A stretch of 64,000 nucleotides of DNA from an uncultured Anaerolineales bacterium (GCA_937952305.1 CALFZO010000187.1:1-64000), one strand, 5' to 3'; shown: positions 26,995 through 36,241, numbered from the stretch's first letter. Numbers and translations: made by a program. The notes: a model not told the origin generated them from the letters alone.

Positions 26995-27753
26995 ATGCCG
27001 ACGCTGGTCGCCGGCCTGTGGTTGGTGGCGGCGTTTCTGCCGCTGCTGCTGCTCGAACGTTATATCCATCGACATCTGCAGGGCGTGTGGCTGCTGCTCT
27101 TCCGCAGCCCGGATGTGGCGACGGTGCTGTACGCGCTGGTGATGCTGCCGGGCGTGCTGCTGCACGAGGCCAGCCACTGGGTGATGGCGACGCTGCTGGG
27201 GGCGCGCACCGGGCGCTTCTCGGTGATCCCGGAGCGTCTGCCGGATGGGACCCTGCGGCTGGGCTTTGTGGAGACGGAGGCCACGGACTTTTTTCGGGAG
27301 GCCCTGATCGGCGCGGCGCCGCTGATTGCGGGCGCGCTGGCGGTCAGCCTGATCGGCAACGGGCTGCTGGGTGCGGGACCGGTGGGGGAGGCGCTGGCGC
27401 GCGGGGATCTGGAAGCCCTGGCACGGAATGTGCTGGCGTTTGGTGCTGCGCCGGATGCCTGGGTGTGGATCTATCTCTTGTTCACGGTCAGTAATTCGAT
27501 GCTGCCGTCCGCGTCCGACCGGCGCGCCTGGCTGCCTCTGCTGGTCTTCGGCCTGGTGCTGGCCGGCGTCCTGGCCTACGTCGGGCTGGGCACGCTGGTG
27601 CTGGACTTCGTCGTGGGACCGGTGGATGCGGCCATCCGTGTCTTGGCGGCCGCCTTCACCATCGCCGTCGCCCTGGACCTGGCCGTGGCGCCGATCCTGT
27701 GGCTGCTAGAGCGCGGCCTGATGCGGGTTACCGGGCTGCGCGTGGAGTATTGA
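26995..27753 (+). CDS. membrane metalloprotease-like protein (M50-type HExxH)
   Basis: A protein of 252 aa with about five or six membrane helices. HEASH within helix 2 (about residue 58) is an HExxH zinc motif with a membrane context like site-2 proteases. A second acidic ligand motif (NxxPxxxxDG) typical of S2P is not evident; SNSMLPSASDRR at about 165 may take that place. It may therefore be a protease or an inactive relative. It starts 15 bp after tpiA and is followed 6 bp later by the surface protein gene. Confidence 0.65.
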   Translation: MPTLVAGLWLVAAFLPLLLLERYIHRHLQGVWLLLFRSPDVATVLYALVMLPGVLLHEASHWVMATLLGARTGRFSVIPERLPDGTLRLGFVETEATDFFREALIGAAPLIAGALAVSLIGNGLLGAGPVGEALARGDLEALARNVLAFGAAPDAWVWIYLLFTVSNSMLPSASDRRAWLPLLVFGLVLAGVLAYVGLGTLVLDFVVGPVDAAIRVLAAAFTIAVALDLAVAPILWLLERGLMRVTGLRVEY

Positions 27754-27759
27754 GGCGTG

Positions 27760-30219
27760 ATGAGCCGTCGATCACTGAACGCACCCTGGCTGACCGCCGT
27801 GCTCGTGACCGCCGGGCTGGTGGGCCTGACTGTCTTCGCGGCGGCCCCGGCCCAGGCGGCCGGGTTCATCGTGGACAGCCTGGCCGATGAGCCGGACGCC
27901 GCCCTGGACGGCAACTGCGTCAGCACGCCGTCCGGCGTCTGCACCCTGCGCGCGGCGCTGCAAGAGGCCAACAACTTGGCCGGCGATGACACGATCACGT
28001 TCGGCGTGAATGGCACGCTGACGCTCGCCCGCAGCGGCGCCGACAACACGGCCCTGGACGGCGACTTGGATGTGCTGGCCAACGGCCAGGTGACCATCAC
28101 CGGCAACGGCCCCGGCACGACGATCATCGACGGCGGCGGGGTGGACCGGGTCTTCGACGTCCAGGCCGGCGCCAGCCTGGTGTTGAATGCGCTGACGGTG
28201 CAGGGCGGCGCGGTGACCGGCACCAACGGCGGCGGCCTGCTCAACGCCGGCACGCTGACCTTGAGCCAGGTAGAGGTCAAGGACAACCACGCCAACGGCT
28301 TCGGCTTCGGCGGCGGTCTGGCGTCGGGCGGCGCGCTCACGGTGGACAACGGCAGCGCCGTCACCGGCAATACGGCCGCTTACGGCGGCGGCGTGTACCT
28401 GTCGGGCGGGACGCTGACTATGGCCAGGACGCTCGTCGCCGGCAATGATTCGGGCAACGTGGGCGGCGGGCTGTACGTCGAGGGCGGCCTGGCGCGGCTG
28501 ACCAACGTCACGCTGCGCCTGAACACGGCCGCCGACACGGGCGGCGGCGCTTACAACGGCGCCGGACTGGATCTGCTCAACGTCACCGCCAGCGAGAACA
28601 CGGCCCCGAACGGCGGCGCCGGCGTCTATGGCGCCCTGGCGCCCACGGTCAAGAACACGATCCTGGCCGGGAACACCGGCGTGGACTGCGGCGGCAACCT
28701 CTTTTCGCAGGGCAATAACTTCATCGGCAGCGCCGCCGGCTGTGCGGTCGGCGGCAGCAGCGCCGGCAACCTGGCGGGGGCCAGCCCGCTGGGCGGCTTC
28801 TCCGGCGGCGTCTACGTGTTGAACACCGGCAGCGCCGCCATCGACGCCGGCGCCGTGGCCGGCTGCCCCGCCGTTGACCAGATCGGCAACACGCGGCCCA
28901 AGGACGGCAACGGCGACCTGAACGCCATCTGTGACATGGGCGCCTTCGAGGCGCCGACGGTGCTGCCGACGAACACGCCCACCGCCACGCAGACCGGCAC
29001 GCCGGCGCCCACCGCGACGCCGGCCCCGACGTCCGCCGTGAGCGCGACGCCGGCCCCGCAGGATACGCGCGCGCCGACGCCGACGAGCGTCAGAGCCGTG
29101 GGCAGCGCGGGTGGCGCGTTCAACTGCGCCGGCTGGCAGGTGACGATCCCGGCCGGCGTGGTGCCGGATGGCGGCGGCCTGGATTGCGGCAGCTACGATC
29201 CGGCCTCGGCGCCGGCGGCGCCGGCCGGCTTCCAGTTGCTGCGCCACACCGTCAACGTCAACGTCTACGACAACCAGGGCCGCTGGCTGACGACGTTCGC
29301 CAAATCCTTGAGCTTCTGCTACCCGTATGGGGACGCCGACCTGGCGGCGGCGGGCGGCCGCGCCGACGGCCTGGTGATCCAGACCGCCCCGATCGGCGGC
29401 GCCTGGGGCGCGCTGACCACGACTGTGGACGCGAGCGCGCGCCGGGCTTGCGCGTCTGTGAACCACCTGACCCTGTTTGAGCTCAGTGCGCGCGGGGCAG
29501 CCGCGGCGACGGTGGATTACGTGGTGCGGACGGGCGACACGCTCTTCCTGATCGCGGTGCGCTTCAACACCACGGTGGACGCCTTGAAGGCGTTGAACGG
29601 ATTGACCTCGGACCGCATCCTGGTGGGCCAGGTGCTCAAGGTGCCGGGCGCGCCGGCCCCCAGCGCCACCAGCGTGCCGCCGTCCGGGTCGCCGACGGTT
29701 CATATCGTGCAGACCGGCGAAAACCTCTTCCGCATCGCGCTGCGCTACAACACCACGGTCGCGGCGCTGCAGGCCCTGAACGGGCTGGGCGGGAGCATCC
29801 GCATCTATGCCGGGCAGCGGCTGGTGGTGGCGGGGACAACGGCCACGGCCACGCCGACGCCGCGCCCGGGCACGGCCACGCCGGTCACACCCGCCCCGGG
29901 CGTCCGCACCCACCGCGTGCAGCCCGGCGAGAACCTCTTCCGCCTGGCCCTGCGCTACGGCACCACCGTCGCGGCGCTGCAGGCGGCCAATGGGCTGGGC
30001 GACAGCATCGTCATCTACGCCGGGCGTGACCTGATCATCCCCGGGCCGGCGGCCACCGGCTCGGCGACGCCGCGGCCGGCCACGACCTATGTGGTGCAGG
30101 CCGGCGATACGCTCTTCAGGATTGCGCTGCGGTTTTCGATCACGGTCACGGACTTGCAGCGCGCCAACGGCCTGGCGGGCACGCTGATCTACATCGGCCA
30201 GACGCTGCAAATCCCCTGA
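27760..30219 (+). CDS. secreted beta-helix protein with four LysM domains
   Basis: An exported 819-aa protein. A signal peptide (about 1-33, ending AAPAQAAG) is followed by a right-handed beta-helix region (about 34-400) starting with a CSLREA-like motif (CVSTPSGVCTLRAALQEAN) and many Gly/Asn-rich turns. A Thr/Pro linker precedes a Cys-containing beta domain (about 445-580). Four LysM repeats follow: YVVRTGDTLFLIAVRFN, HIVQTGENLFRIALRYN, HRVQPGENLFRLALRYG and YVVQAGDTLFRIALRFS. LysM binds peptidoglycan or chitin-like GlcNAc polymers, so it is probably an envelope-bound surface protein. ATG 27760 is preferred to the overlapping GTG 27757. Linkers with TPTPRPGTATP are typical of Chloroflexota secreted proteins. 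Confidence 0.9.
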   Translation: MSRRSLNAPWLTAVLVTAGLVGLTVFAAAPAQAAGFIVDSLADEPDAALDGNCVSTPSGVCTLRAALQEANNLAGDDTITFGVNGTLTLARSGADNTALDGDLDVLANGQVTITGNGPGTTIIDGGGVDRVFDVQAGASLVLNALTVQGGAVTGTNGGGLLNAGTLTLSQVEVKDNHANGFGFGGGLASGGALTVDNGSAVTGNTAAYGGGVYLSGGTLTMARTLVAGNDSGNVGGGLYVEGGLARLTNVTLRLNTAADTGGGAYNGAGLDLLNVTASENTAPNGGAGVYGALAPTVKNTILAGNTGVDCGGNLFSQGNNFIGSAAGCAVGGSSAGNLAGASPLGGFSGGVYVLNTGSAAIDAGAVAGCPAVDQIGNTRPKDGNGDLNAICDMGAFEAPTVLPTNTPTATQTGTPAPTATPAPTSAVSATPAPQDTRAPTPTSVRAVGSAGGAFNCAGWQVTIPAGVVPDGGGLDCGSYDPASAPAAPAGFQLLRHTVNVNVYDNQGRWLTTFAKSLSFCYPYGDADLAAAGGRADGLVIQTAPIGGAWGALTTTVDASARRACASVNHLTLFELSARGAAAATVDYVVRTGDTLFLIAVRFNTTVDALKALNGLTSDRILVGQVLKVPGAPAPSATSVPPSGSPTVHIVQTGENLFRIALRYNTTVAALQALNGLGGSIRIYAGQRLVVAGTTATATPTPRPGTATPVTPAPGVRTHRVQPGENLFRLALRYGTTVAALQAANGLGDSIVIYAGRDLIIPGPAATGSATPRPATTYVVQAGDTLFRIALRFSITVTDLQRANGLAGTLIYIGQTLQIP

Positions 30220-30230
30220 GGCGCGCCCGA

Positions 30231-31247
30231 TCAGGCGGACGGCGGCGCCTCGCGCAGGCGGATCAGGCCCGCCAGCACCACGGCCGCGATCACGACGAAG
30301 GCCGCGAATTTCAACTCACGCGAGTCGATGAAGAGCGCGGCCAGGCCGTAAAGCACGCACAGCGCCCAGTAGCCCAAGACGATCTGACGCTGCGAGATCC
30401 CGCGATCCGACAGGCGGAAGTGCAGGTGGCGGCGGTCGCCGCTCCAGGGGAGCCGGCCGCGCCGCCAGCGGTCGACGATCAGAAAGGCCACGTCCACGAT
30501 CGGGATCAGCAGCACCAGCAGCGCCGTCATCACGCGCGCCGGCGCGATGATGGACAAAGACGCCAGCGCGAAGCCCAGGGTCTGCGCCCCGATTGAGCCC
30601 AGAAAGGCGCGGGCCGGGTAGAAGTTGAAGGCCAGAAAGCCCAGGCACGCCCCGGCCAGGGCCAGCGAGTACAGCGCCACCTCCGGCTGCCCCAGCTTGA
30701 AGATCGAGTGCAGCGCGAAGAACACAGCCGCGATCGCACCCACGCCGGCCGCCAGGCCGTCCAGCCCATCCAGCCAGTTGACGGTGTTGATCATGCCCAT
30801 CACCCAGAAGACCGTCAACGGGTAGGCGATCAGCACCGGGATTGATTGCCGGCCGAAGAAGGGCAGCGTGACCTCGCCGATGAAGACGTCGCACAGGATG
30901 GCGATCAGCGCGGCCGCGAAGTGGGCCGCGAACTGCGGGCCGGCCGGCAGTTCCCAGCGGTCATCGGCCAGGCCGGTGAGTGCCGCCAGGGCCGTGCCCA
31001 GCAGGGTGCCCAGCAGCGGCAGATGCAGGTTGGGGTCGGCCGGGCGGGGGGCAAACAAGTACAGGCCCAGGCCGGTGAGGCCGAAGCCCACGAACAGGCC
31101 CAGACCGCCCAGGCGCGAGACCGGACGGGTGTGCTGGCGGCGGCCGCCCGGGACCTGCAGCAGGCCGAAGCGCTCGCCCAGCTTCATCCCCAGGAGGGTG
31201 CCGCCGGCCGAGAGCGCGGCGGCGATGGCGAGGACGATGAATTCCAT
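30231..31247 (-). CDS. wecA: WecA/MraY-family undecaprenyl-phosphate sugar-phosphate transferase
   Basis: An integral membrane enzyme of 338 aa with about ten helices. It starts polymer synthesis by moving a sugar phosphate from UDP-sugar to a polyprenyl phosphate. LADDRW (Mg-binding DD), NTVNWLDGLDGLAAG (catalytic NxxNxxDGxDGL), and GDRRHLHFRL (the HIHH-like loop) are visible. These favour the WecA/TagO type over MraY. It lies 30 bp after upp on the same strand. Confidence 0.92.
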   Translation of the reverse strand: MEFIVLAIAAALSAGGTLLGMKLGERFGLLQVPGGRRQHTRPVSRLGGLGLFVGFGLTGLGLYLFAPRPADPNLHLPLLGTLLGTALAALTGLADDRWELPAGPQFAAHFAAALIAILCDVFIGEVTLPFFGRQSIPVLIAYPLTVFWVMGMINTVNWLDGLDGLAAGVGAIAAVFFALHSIFKLGQPEVALYSLALAGACLGFLAFNFYPARAFLGSIGAQTLGFALASLSIIAPARVMTALLVLLIPIVDVAFLIVDRWRRGRLPWSGDRRHLHFRLSDRGISQRQIVLGYWALCVLYGLAALFIDSRELKFAAFVVIAAVVLAGLIRLREAPPSA

Positions 31248-31277
31248 TGGGGCTGCCCGGCGGCGGGCCGGCCTGGC

Positions 31278-31907
31278 TCAACCCGTGCCGAACTGGCGGT
31301 CGCCGGCGTCGCCCAGGCCGGGCACGATGTAGCCGATCTCGTTGAGATGATCGTCCACGGCGCCGACATGGATGGGCACATCCGGGTGGTCGGTCTGCAG
31401 GCGCTGGATGCCCTCCGGCGCCGCGATCAGGCCGATGTACTTGATGCGGCGCACGCCCCAGGACTTGAGCAGGCTGCAGGCGGCCGAGGCCGAGCCGCCG
31501 GTGGCCAGCATCGGGTCGAGCAGCAGGCAGACCTGGACGCGCGGCTCCACCGGCTTGTTGGCGTAGTACTGCATCGGCTCCAGCGTGCGCTCGTCACGCT
31601 TCAGGCCGATGTGCCAGACCTCGGCGCCCGGGATCATCTCCCAGATGCCCTCGACCATGCCGAGGCCGGCGCGCAGCACCGGCACCAGGCCGATGTCCTG
31701 CTGCAGTTGGTGGCCGGCGGCGGCGCCCATCGGCGTTGTCACGGCCACGGGGGCCAGCTGGAGGTCAGTCGTGGCCTCGTAGGCCAGCAGGATGCTGATC
31801 TCGCGCACCAGCTCGCGGAACTTCTTGGGTTTGGTGTCGACGCTGCGCAGCAAAGCGAGCTTGTGGGCCACCAAGGGGTGGCGACAAGGAAAGACATTGG
31901 CGGACAT
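31278..31907 (-). CDS. upp: uracil phosphoribosyltransferase
   Basis: It salvages uracil to UMP with PRPP. Of 209 aa, the PRPP loop LLLDPMLATGGSA (about 125-137), the uracil-binding GYIVPGLGDAGDRQFGT C-terminus, and VPVLRAGLGMVEG are typical. ATG 31907 matches the common start (upstream GGGGAG); an earlier in-frame start is not family-like. Its promoter faces that of ruvB. Confidence 0.95.
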   Translation of the reverse strand: MSANVFPCRHPLVAHKLALLRSVDTKPKKFRELVREISILLAYEATTDLQLAPVAVTTPMGAAAGHQLQQDIGLVPVLRAGLGMVEGIWEMIPGAEVWHIGLKRDERTLEPMQYYANKPVEPRVQVCLLLDPMLATGGSASAACSLLKSWGVRRIKYIGLIAAPEGIQRLQTDHPDVPIHVGAVDDHLNEIGYIVPGLGDAGDRQFGTG

Positions 31908-31934
31908 GACGTACTCCCCAGATGAGATGCGGTC

Positions 31935-31963
31935 ATTGTAGATGAGGACGGCCGGCGCGCCAA
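31935..31963 (-). promoter_or_regulatory. promoter for upp-wecA
   Basis: On the minus strand TTGGCG (31963-31958) and TACAAT (31940-31935) are 17 bp apart, with the upp start 28 bp beyond. Confidence 0.55.
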
Positions 31964-31988
31964 ACGCGGCTGCGGCCGGCATTTGCTA

Positions 31989-31994
31989 TATAAT
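31989..31994 (+). promoter_or_regulatory. -10 element immediately before ruvB
   Basis: A perfect TATAAT ends 7 bp before the ruvB ATG. A transcript from it would start at or near the A of the start codon, so the mRNA would be leaderless. No purine-rich ribosome binding site is present between them, in agreement. The -35 region is poor. Confidence 0.5.
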
Positions 31995-32001
31995 CGGCGC
32001 C

Positions 32002-33030
32002 ATGACTGGAACTGATGAGCGATTGTTGTCGCCGCAGCGCAAACCGGAGGACCAGGCCGACCACGCCCTGCGCCCGAAGAAGCTGGCCGACATGGTCGGC
32101 CAGGACAAGGTGCGCGAGAACCTGTCCATCCTGATTGAGGCCGCCCGCGGCCGGGGCGAAGCGCTCGACCATGTGCTGTTTTACGGCCCGCCCGGACTGG
32201 GCAAGACCACGCTGGCGCAGGTGCTCGGCAATGAGATGGGCGTCAACGTCAAGGTCACGGCCGGCCCGGCGATCGAGCGCGCCGGCGACCTGGCGGCCAT
32301 CCTCACCAATCTGCGCGCCGGGGATATCCTGTTTGTCGACGAAGTTCATCGCCTGGGCCGGGCCGTGGAAGAGGTGCTCTACCCGGCCATGGAAGACTTC
32401 GCGCTGGATATCGTCATCGGCAAGGGGCCGAGCGCGCGCAGCATCCGCCTGAACCTGCCCAAGTTCTCGGTCATCGGCGCCACCACGCGCCTGGCCCTGC
32501 TCTCGGCGCCGCTGCGCGCGCGTTTCGGTGCGGTCTACCGCCTGGATTACTATGACTTGGCCGCCATGGAGTCGATCGTGAGCCGGGCGGCGCGGCTGTT
32601 GGCGGTGGCCGCCGACGGTGAGGGCGTGTCTGAGATCGCGCGGCGGGCGCGCGGCACGCCGCGCGTGGCCCTGCGCCTGCTCAAGCGCGTGCGCGACTAC
32701 GCGCAGGTGCGGGCCGGCGGCGCGATCACGCTGGCGGTGGCTCGGGCCGCGCTGGATCTGCTGGACGTAGATCCGCTCGGCCTGGACGAGATCGACCGGC
32801 GCGTCCTGCGCACAATCATCGAAAAGTACAACGGCGGGCCGGTGGGCCTGGAGACTATCGCCGCCGCCATCAGCGAAGAGGCCGACACCATCATGGACGT
32901 GGTCGAACCGTACCTGCTGCAGAAGGGCTTCCTGGACCGGACGCCGCGCGGCCGCACGGTGACGCGGTCGGCCTATGCCCACCTGGGGCTGACGCCGCCG
33001 GACGATGGCGCGCAGCCGAAGTTGATCTGA
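32002..33030 (+). CDS. ruvB: Holliday junction branch-migration ATPase RuvB
   Basis: RuvB drives branch migration with RuvA. The AAA+ core has Walker A GPPGLGKTTLA (about 62-72), Walker B LFVDEVHRL, sensor 1 GATTR and the Arg finger region LRARFG. The winged-helix end has the typical RTPRGR. Length 342 aa is standard. ATG 32002 directly follows a -10 box. Confidence 0.96.
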   Translation: MTGTDERLLSPQRKPEDQADHALRPKKLADMVGQDKVRENLSILIEAARGRGEALDHVLFYGPPGLGKTTLAQVLGNEMGVNVKVTAGPAIERAGDLAAILTNLRAGDILFVDEVHRLGRAVEEVLYPAMEDFALDIVIGKGPSARSIRLNLPKFSVIGATTRLALLSAPLRARFGAVYRLDYYDLAAMESIVSRAARLLAVAADGEGVSEIARRARGTPRVALRLLKRVRDYAQVRAGGAITLAVARAALDLLDVDPLGLDEIDRRVLRTIIEKYNGGPVGLETIAAAISEEADTIMDVVEPYLLQKGFLDRTPRGRTVTRSAYAHLGLTPPDDGAQPKLI

Positions 33031-33093
33031 CTCGAGACGAAAGGCGGATGAGTGGCCTTCGTCCGCCGTCGCCGATCCTTAGTCGGCCACGCC

Positions 33094-33330
33094 ATGCCTG
33101 ACCTGACCACCCTCGGCAAATGGCTGTTCTGCGCCGGCCTGGCGCTGGCCGCGCTTGGCGGCGCGGTCTGGCTGGCCGGGCGCTTCGGGCTGCCGCTGGG
33201 GCGTCTGCCTGGCGACGTGCGCCTCGAGCGCCCCGGTTTTTCGCTGTACCTGCCCATCACCACGTCGCTGCTGCTCAGCCTGGGGCTGACGCTGCTGGTG
33301 AACGTGCTCGGCCGCCTCTTCAAGCGTTGA
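33094..33330 (+). CDS. DUF2905 family small membrane protein
   Basis: A 78-aa protein with two hydrophobic helices around a conserved basic centre (GRLPGDVRLERPGFSLYLPI), the signature of DUF2905. The function is unknown. ATG 33094 is chosen as the family start; the frame opens 42 bp earlier. It overlaps queA by 1 bp (TGATG) and follows ruvB, an arrangement common in several phyla. Confidence 0.9.
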   Translation: MPDLTTLGKWLFCAGLALAALGGAVWLAGRFGLPLGRLPGDVRLERPGFSLYLPITTSLLLSLGLTLLVNVLGRLFKR

Positions 33331-34373
33331 TGCACCTGGACGACTTCGATTACCATCTGCCCGAGGCCAGCATCGCCCAGACGCCGGTGGAGCCGCGCGA
33401 TGCGGCGCGGCTGCTGGTGCTGGACCGCGGCACGGGGGCGCTGGAGCACCGCGTCTTTAGTGAGATCGGCGACTATCTGTGCGCCGGCGATGTGCTGGTA
33501 TTCAACGACACGCGCGTCCTGCCGGCCCGGCTGAAGGCCCACAAGGCCGCCAGCGGCGGACAGGTGGAGCTGCTGCTGCTCAAGCGCCAGGCCCCGCTCA
33601 CCTGGGAAGTGCTCGTGGGGGGCAAGCGCGTCCACCTGGGCACCGTGCTGGAGGTGGAGGGCTGGCCGGGGCTGCAGGCCGTGGTGCTGCAGGTGCTGGA
33701 CGGGCCGCGCCGCCTGGTGCAATTCTCACAGCCGATTTCGCCGCTGCTGGAGCGCGTGGGCCAGGTGCCGCTGCCGCCTTACATTCATGCCCCGCTGGCG
33801 GACCCCGAGCGCTATCAGACGGTGTACGCCCAGAACCCCGGCGCGGCTGCGGCGCCGACGGCCGGCCTGCACTTCACGCCAGGGCTGCTGGACGCGCTCC
33901 GGGCGCGGGGGGTGGCCACCGTTTTTGTGACCCTGCACATCGGCCTGGACACGTTCGCGCCGGTGAGCGACGAGCAAGTGCAGGCGCGGACCCTGCACGG
34001 GGAATGGTGTGAGATCACGGAAGAAACGGCGGGCGCGATCAACGCCGCCAAGCGCGAGGGCCGGCGCGTGATCGCGGTCGGCACCACGGCCGTGCGCACG
34101 CTGGAAGCGGCCGCGCGCCGGGGTGGGTCTTCCGGCCAGGCCCTGGCGCCGCTGCGGGACACGGTCACGCTCTTTCTGCAACCTGGCGACGAGTTCCGGG
34201 TGGTGGACGGCCTGATCACTAACTTCCACCTGCCGCGGACGACGCTGTTGATGCTGGTGTCGGCCTTCGCCGGGCGTGAGCGCGTCCTGGCCGCCTACGA
34301 GACCGCCAAGCAGGCCGGCTACCGGTTCTATTCGTTCGGCGACGCGATGTTGATAATTTCACGCGATAGATGA
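33330..34373 (+). CDS. queA: S-adenosylmethionine:tRNA ribosyltransferase-isomerase QueA
   Basis: QueA moves the ribosyl part of SAM onto preQ1 in tRNA to form epoxyqueuosine. Family motifs are DFDYHLPEASIAQTP near the start, FNDTRVLPARL, LPPYIH, GAAAAPTAGLHFT, VTLHIGLDTFAPV, GTTAVRTLE, TNFHLPRTTLLMLVSAF and the final YSFGDAMLI. Length 347 aa is normal. Together with the transporter at 11987-12640 it supports queuosine formation from salvaged precursors. The last 46 bp overlap a recombinase-like remnant on the other strand. Confidence 0.96.
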   Translation: MHLDDFDYHLPEASIAQTPVEPRDAARLLVLDRGTGALEHRVFSEIGDYLCAGDVLVFNDTRVLPARLKAHKAASGGQVELLLLKRQAPLTWEVLVGGKRVHLGTVLEVEGWPGLQAVVLQVLDGPRRLVQFSQPISPLLERVGQVPLPPYIHAPLADPERYQTVYAQNPGAAAAPTAGLHFTPGLLDALRARGVATVFVTLHIGLDTFAPVSDEQVQARTLHGEWCEITEETAGAINAAKREGRRVIAVGTTAVRTLEAAARRGGSSGQALAPLRDTVTLFLQPGDEFRVVDGLITNFHLPRTTLLMLVSAFAGRERVLAAYETAKQAGYRFYSFGDAMLIISRDR

Positions 34374-34564
34374 CCCCCTAAACCGTCCAGGTCCAGCGCG
34401 CAGGTGACCGTCACCGTCGACAAATCCTCCGACGGGTACACTCTTACGTCAAGTATCTCCATCAGCTCGCGTCTTTCCTCGAACGTAGCGTCATCAATAT
34501 TGGCCTCGTGCAGCGCCTCCAGCTTGGCGCGCACGGCCGCGATCCGCTGCCGGTAAGTCTCCAC
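34328..34564 (-). pseudogene. remnant of a large serine recombinase C-terminus (tentative)
   Basis: The 78-aa product has a helical, charged start (YRQRIAAVRAKLEALHEAN) then FEERRELMEILDVRVYPSED, resembling the C-terminal coil of large serine recombinases where a similar strand follows the zinc ribbon (…LLDVRVYV…). The frame stays open upstream to roughly 34680 with no recognisable catalytic domain, so it is a broken end. GTG 34564 is an arbitrary start. The stretch 34565-34732 has no other gene. The fragment stands exactly between the housekeeping block and the carbohydrate island. It could instead be an unrelated small protein. Confidence 0.42.
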
Positions 34565-34732
34565 CTGCCCGAACTCCGCCAGCGACTCCTGCGGAGCAAG
34601 AGGTTGATCGTTGTTGAGCTCACTCCGTTTCAGGCTCCGGCAACGTTCTCTGGATCTTGGGGCTGTTTCAGCGGACGCCTGGCCACAATAGTGCGACCAG
34701 GCGTGCGGAGCGGTTCGAGGGGAGGCAAGACC

Positions 34733-36241
34733 TCAGCCGCCAAGCCGGGCGAGTTCGGGGAAGGTGGGCTGGAGCGTCGGGTAGAGGGCATGGTATTGAG
34801 TATGCAGCGCCGCATACAGGGCCTGAGTGTCCAGGCCTGGCGTGGGCGCAACCCGCCCCGTAATCCGGATGGCCGCCTCACCTGCGGCGGGCACATCTGG
34901 CCACAAGCCGGCGCCGACGCCGGCCAACAAGGCGGCGCCGAAAGCGGCGCCTTCGCTGGTGTTGACAGTGACCAGCTCTGTTCCCAGCACGTCGGCCAGG
35001 ATCTGCTGCCACAGCGCACTCCGCGCCCCGCCGCCTGATACTCTCACCTGCTGGATGGCCGCCAGACCGGCCTCCCGCATAAGCTCAAAGCTGTCGCGCA
35101 AGCCAAAAGCGACGCCCTCCAGGACGGCGCGCGTCAGATGCGCTGCCGTGTGGCGGACCGTCAGGCCAACGAACGCGCCGCGCGCCAGCGGATCCGGGTG
35201 AGGCGTCCGCTCTCCGGTAAGATACGGCAGAAACAGCAGTCCCTCACTCCCGGCCGGGACCTGCGCGCAATCGGCCAGAAGTTGGTCGTAAGCGGTGCCC
35301 GGCCTGAACGTGTCGCGGAACCAGCGCAAGCTGCCGCCCGCGGAGAGCATCACGCCCATCAGGTGCCAGCGCTCCGGAACCGAATGGCAGAACGCATGCA
35401 GCCGCCCCGCCGGCTCGATGGCAGGGTGATCGGTGGTGGCGAAGACGACGCCAGATGTGCCGAGCGTCAAGGCCACGATGCCCTCACGCACTGCGCCGAC
35501 GCCCACCGCCTGAGCAGCCTGGTCGCCACCGCCCGCTACGATCGGCGTGCCGGCCCTCAGGCCCGTAGCTGCGCTCGCCGCCGGTGTGATCCGGCCGGTA
35601 ATCTGCGGACCCTCGAACAAGGTCGGCAACCAGGCGCGCGGGACGTCCAGAGCGCTGAGCACCTCGTCTGACCAGGTCCGGCGGCGGAGGTCCATCAGCA
35701 CCGTGCCAGCGCCATCAGCCATGTCACAGGCAAACTCACCGGTGAGCTGCCAGCGGACGTAGTCTTTTGGCAAGAGCGCGTGCCGGGCGCGGGCGTAGAT
35801 GTCCGGCTCATTCTGGCGCACCCATAAGAGCTTGGGTGCTGTAAAGCCTGTCAGCGCGTCGTTGCCCGTTATCTGGATGAAACGCTCCCGGCCGAGCCGC
35901 GCGCGGATCTCGTCACACTGCGCCCCGGTGCGCTGATCATTCCACAGGATGGCGGGGCGCAGCACCCGGCCCTCGGCGTCGAGCAGCACCAGCCCGTGCA
36001 TCTGGCCGGTAAGCCCGATGGCCGCAACTTGGGCCGGATCGACGCCAGCTTGGCCCAGCAGTGTCCGGAGGCTCTGGACCGCGGCCTCCCACCACAGGCC
36101 GGGATCTTGCTCGCTCCACAGAGGCCGAGGGGTTTGGAATGGATACTCCGTCGTCGCTACCGATAGCACCGCGCCGGTCTCATCGGCCAGCAGCGCCTTG
36201 GTCGCCGTCGTCGAGACATCAATGCCGATCAGATACGTCAT
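34733..36241 (-). CDS. xylB: xylulokinase (FGGY carbohydrate kinase)
   Basis: It phosphorylates D-xylulose, feeding the pentose phosphate pathway. Of 502 aa, the N-terminal YLIGIDVSTTATKALL ATP motif, GLTGQMHGLVLLD (typical of xylulokinase), LWNDQRT, the catalytic Asp in AGGGDQAAQAVG and the second ATP loop SGGGARSALWQQILADVLG are intact. ATG 36241 is the family start and overlaps the PfkB gene end by 23 bp. Some XylB-like FGGY kinases use other ketoses, so the exact substrate is open. Confidence 0.9.
   Translation of the reverse strand: MTYLIGIDVSTTATKALLADETGAVLSVATTEYPFQTPRPLWSEQDPGLWWEAAVQSLRTLLGQAGVDPAQVAAIGLTGQMHGLVLLDAEGRVLRPAILWNDQRTGAQCDEIRARLGRERFIQITGNDALTGFTAPKLLWVRQNEPDIYARARHALLPKDYVRWQLTGEFACDMADGAGTVLMDLRRRTWSDEVLSALDVPRAWLPTLFEGPQITGRITPAASAATGLRAGTPIVAGGGDQAAQAVGVGAVREGIVALTLGTSGVVFATTDHPAIEPAGRLHAFCHSVPERWHLMGVMLSAGGSLRWFRDTFRPGTAYDQLLADCAQVPAGSEGLLFLPYLTGERTPHPDPLARGAFVGLTVRHTAAHLTRAVLEGVAFGLRDSFELMREAGLAAIQQVRVSGGGARSALWQQILADVLGTELVTVNTSEGAAFGAALLAGVGAGLWPDVPAAGEAAIRITGRVAPTPGLDTQALYAALHTQYHALYPTLQPTFPELARLGG

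Noticed and set aside
27772..30210. 812-codon open frame opposite the LysM protein
   Set aside because: Repetitive coding DNA on the plus strand produces it; no motif or ribosome site supports it.
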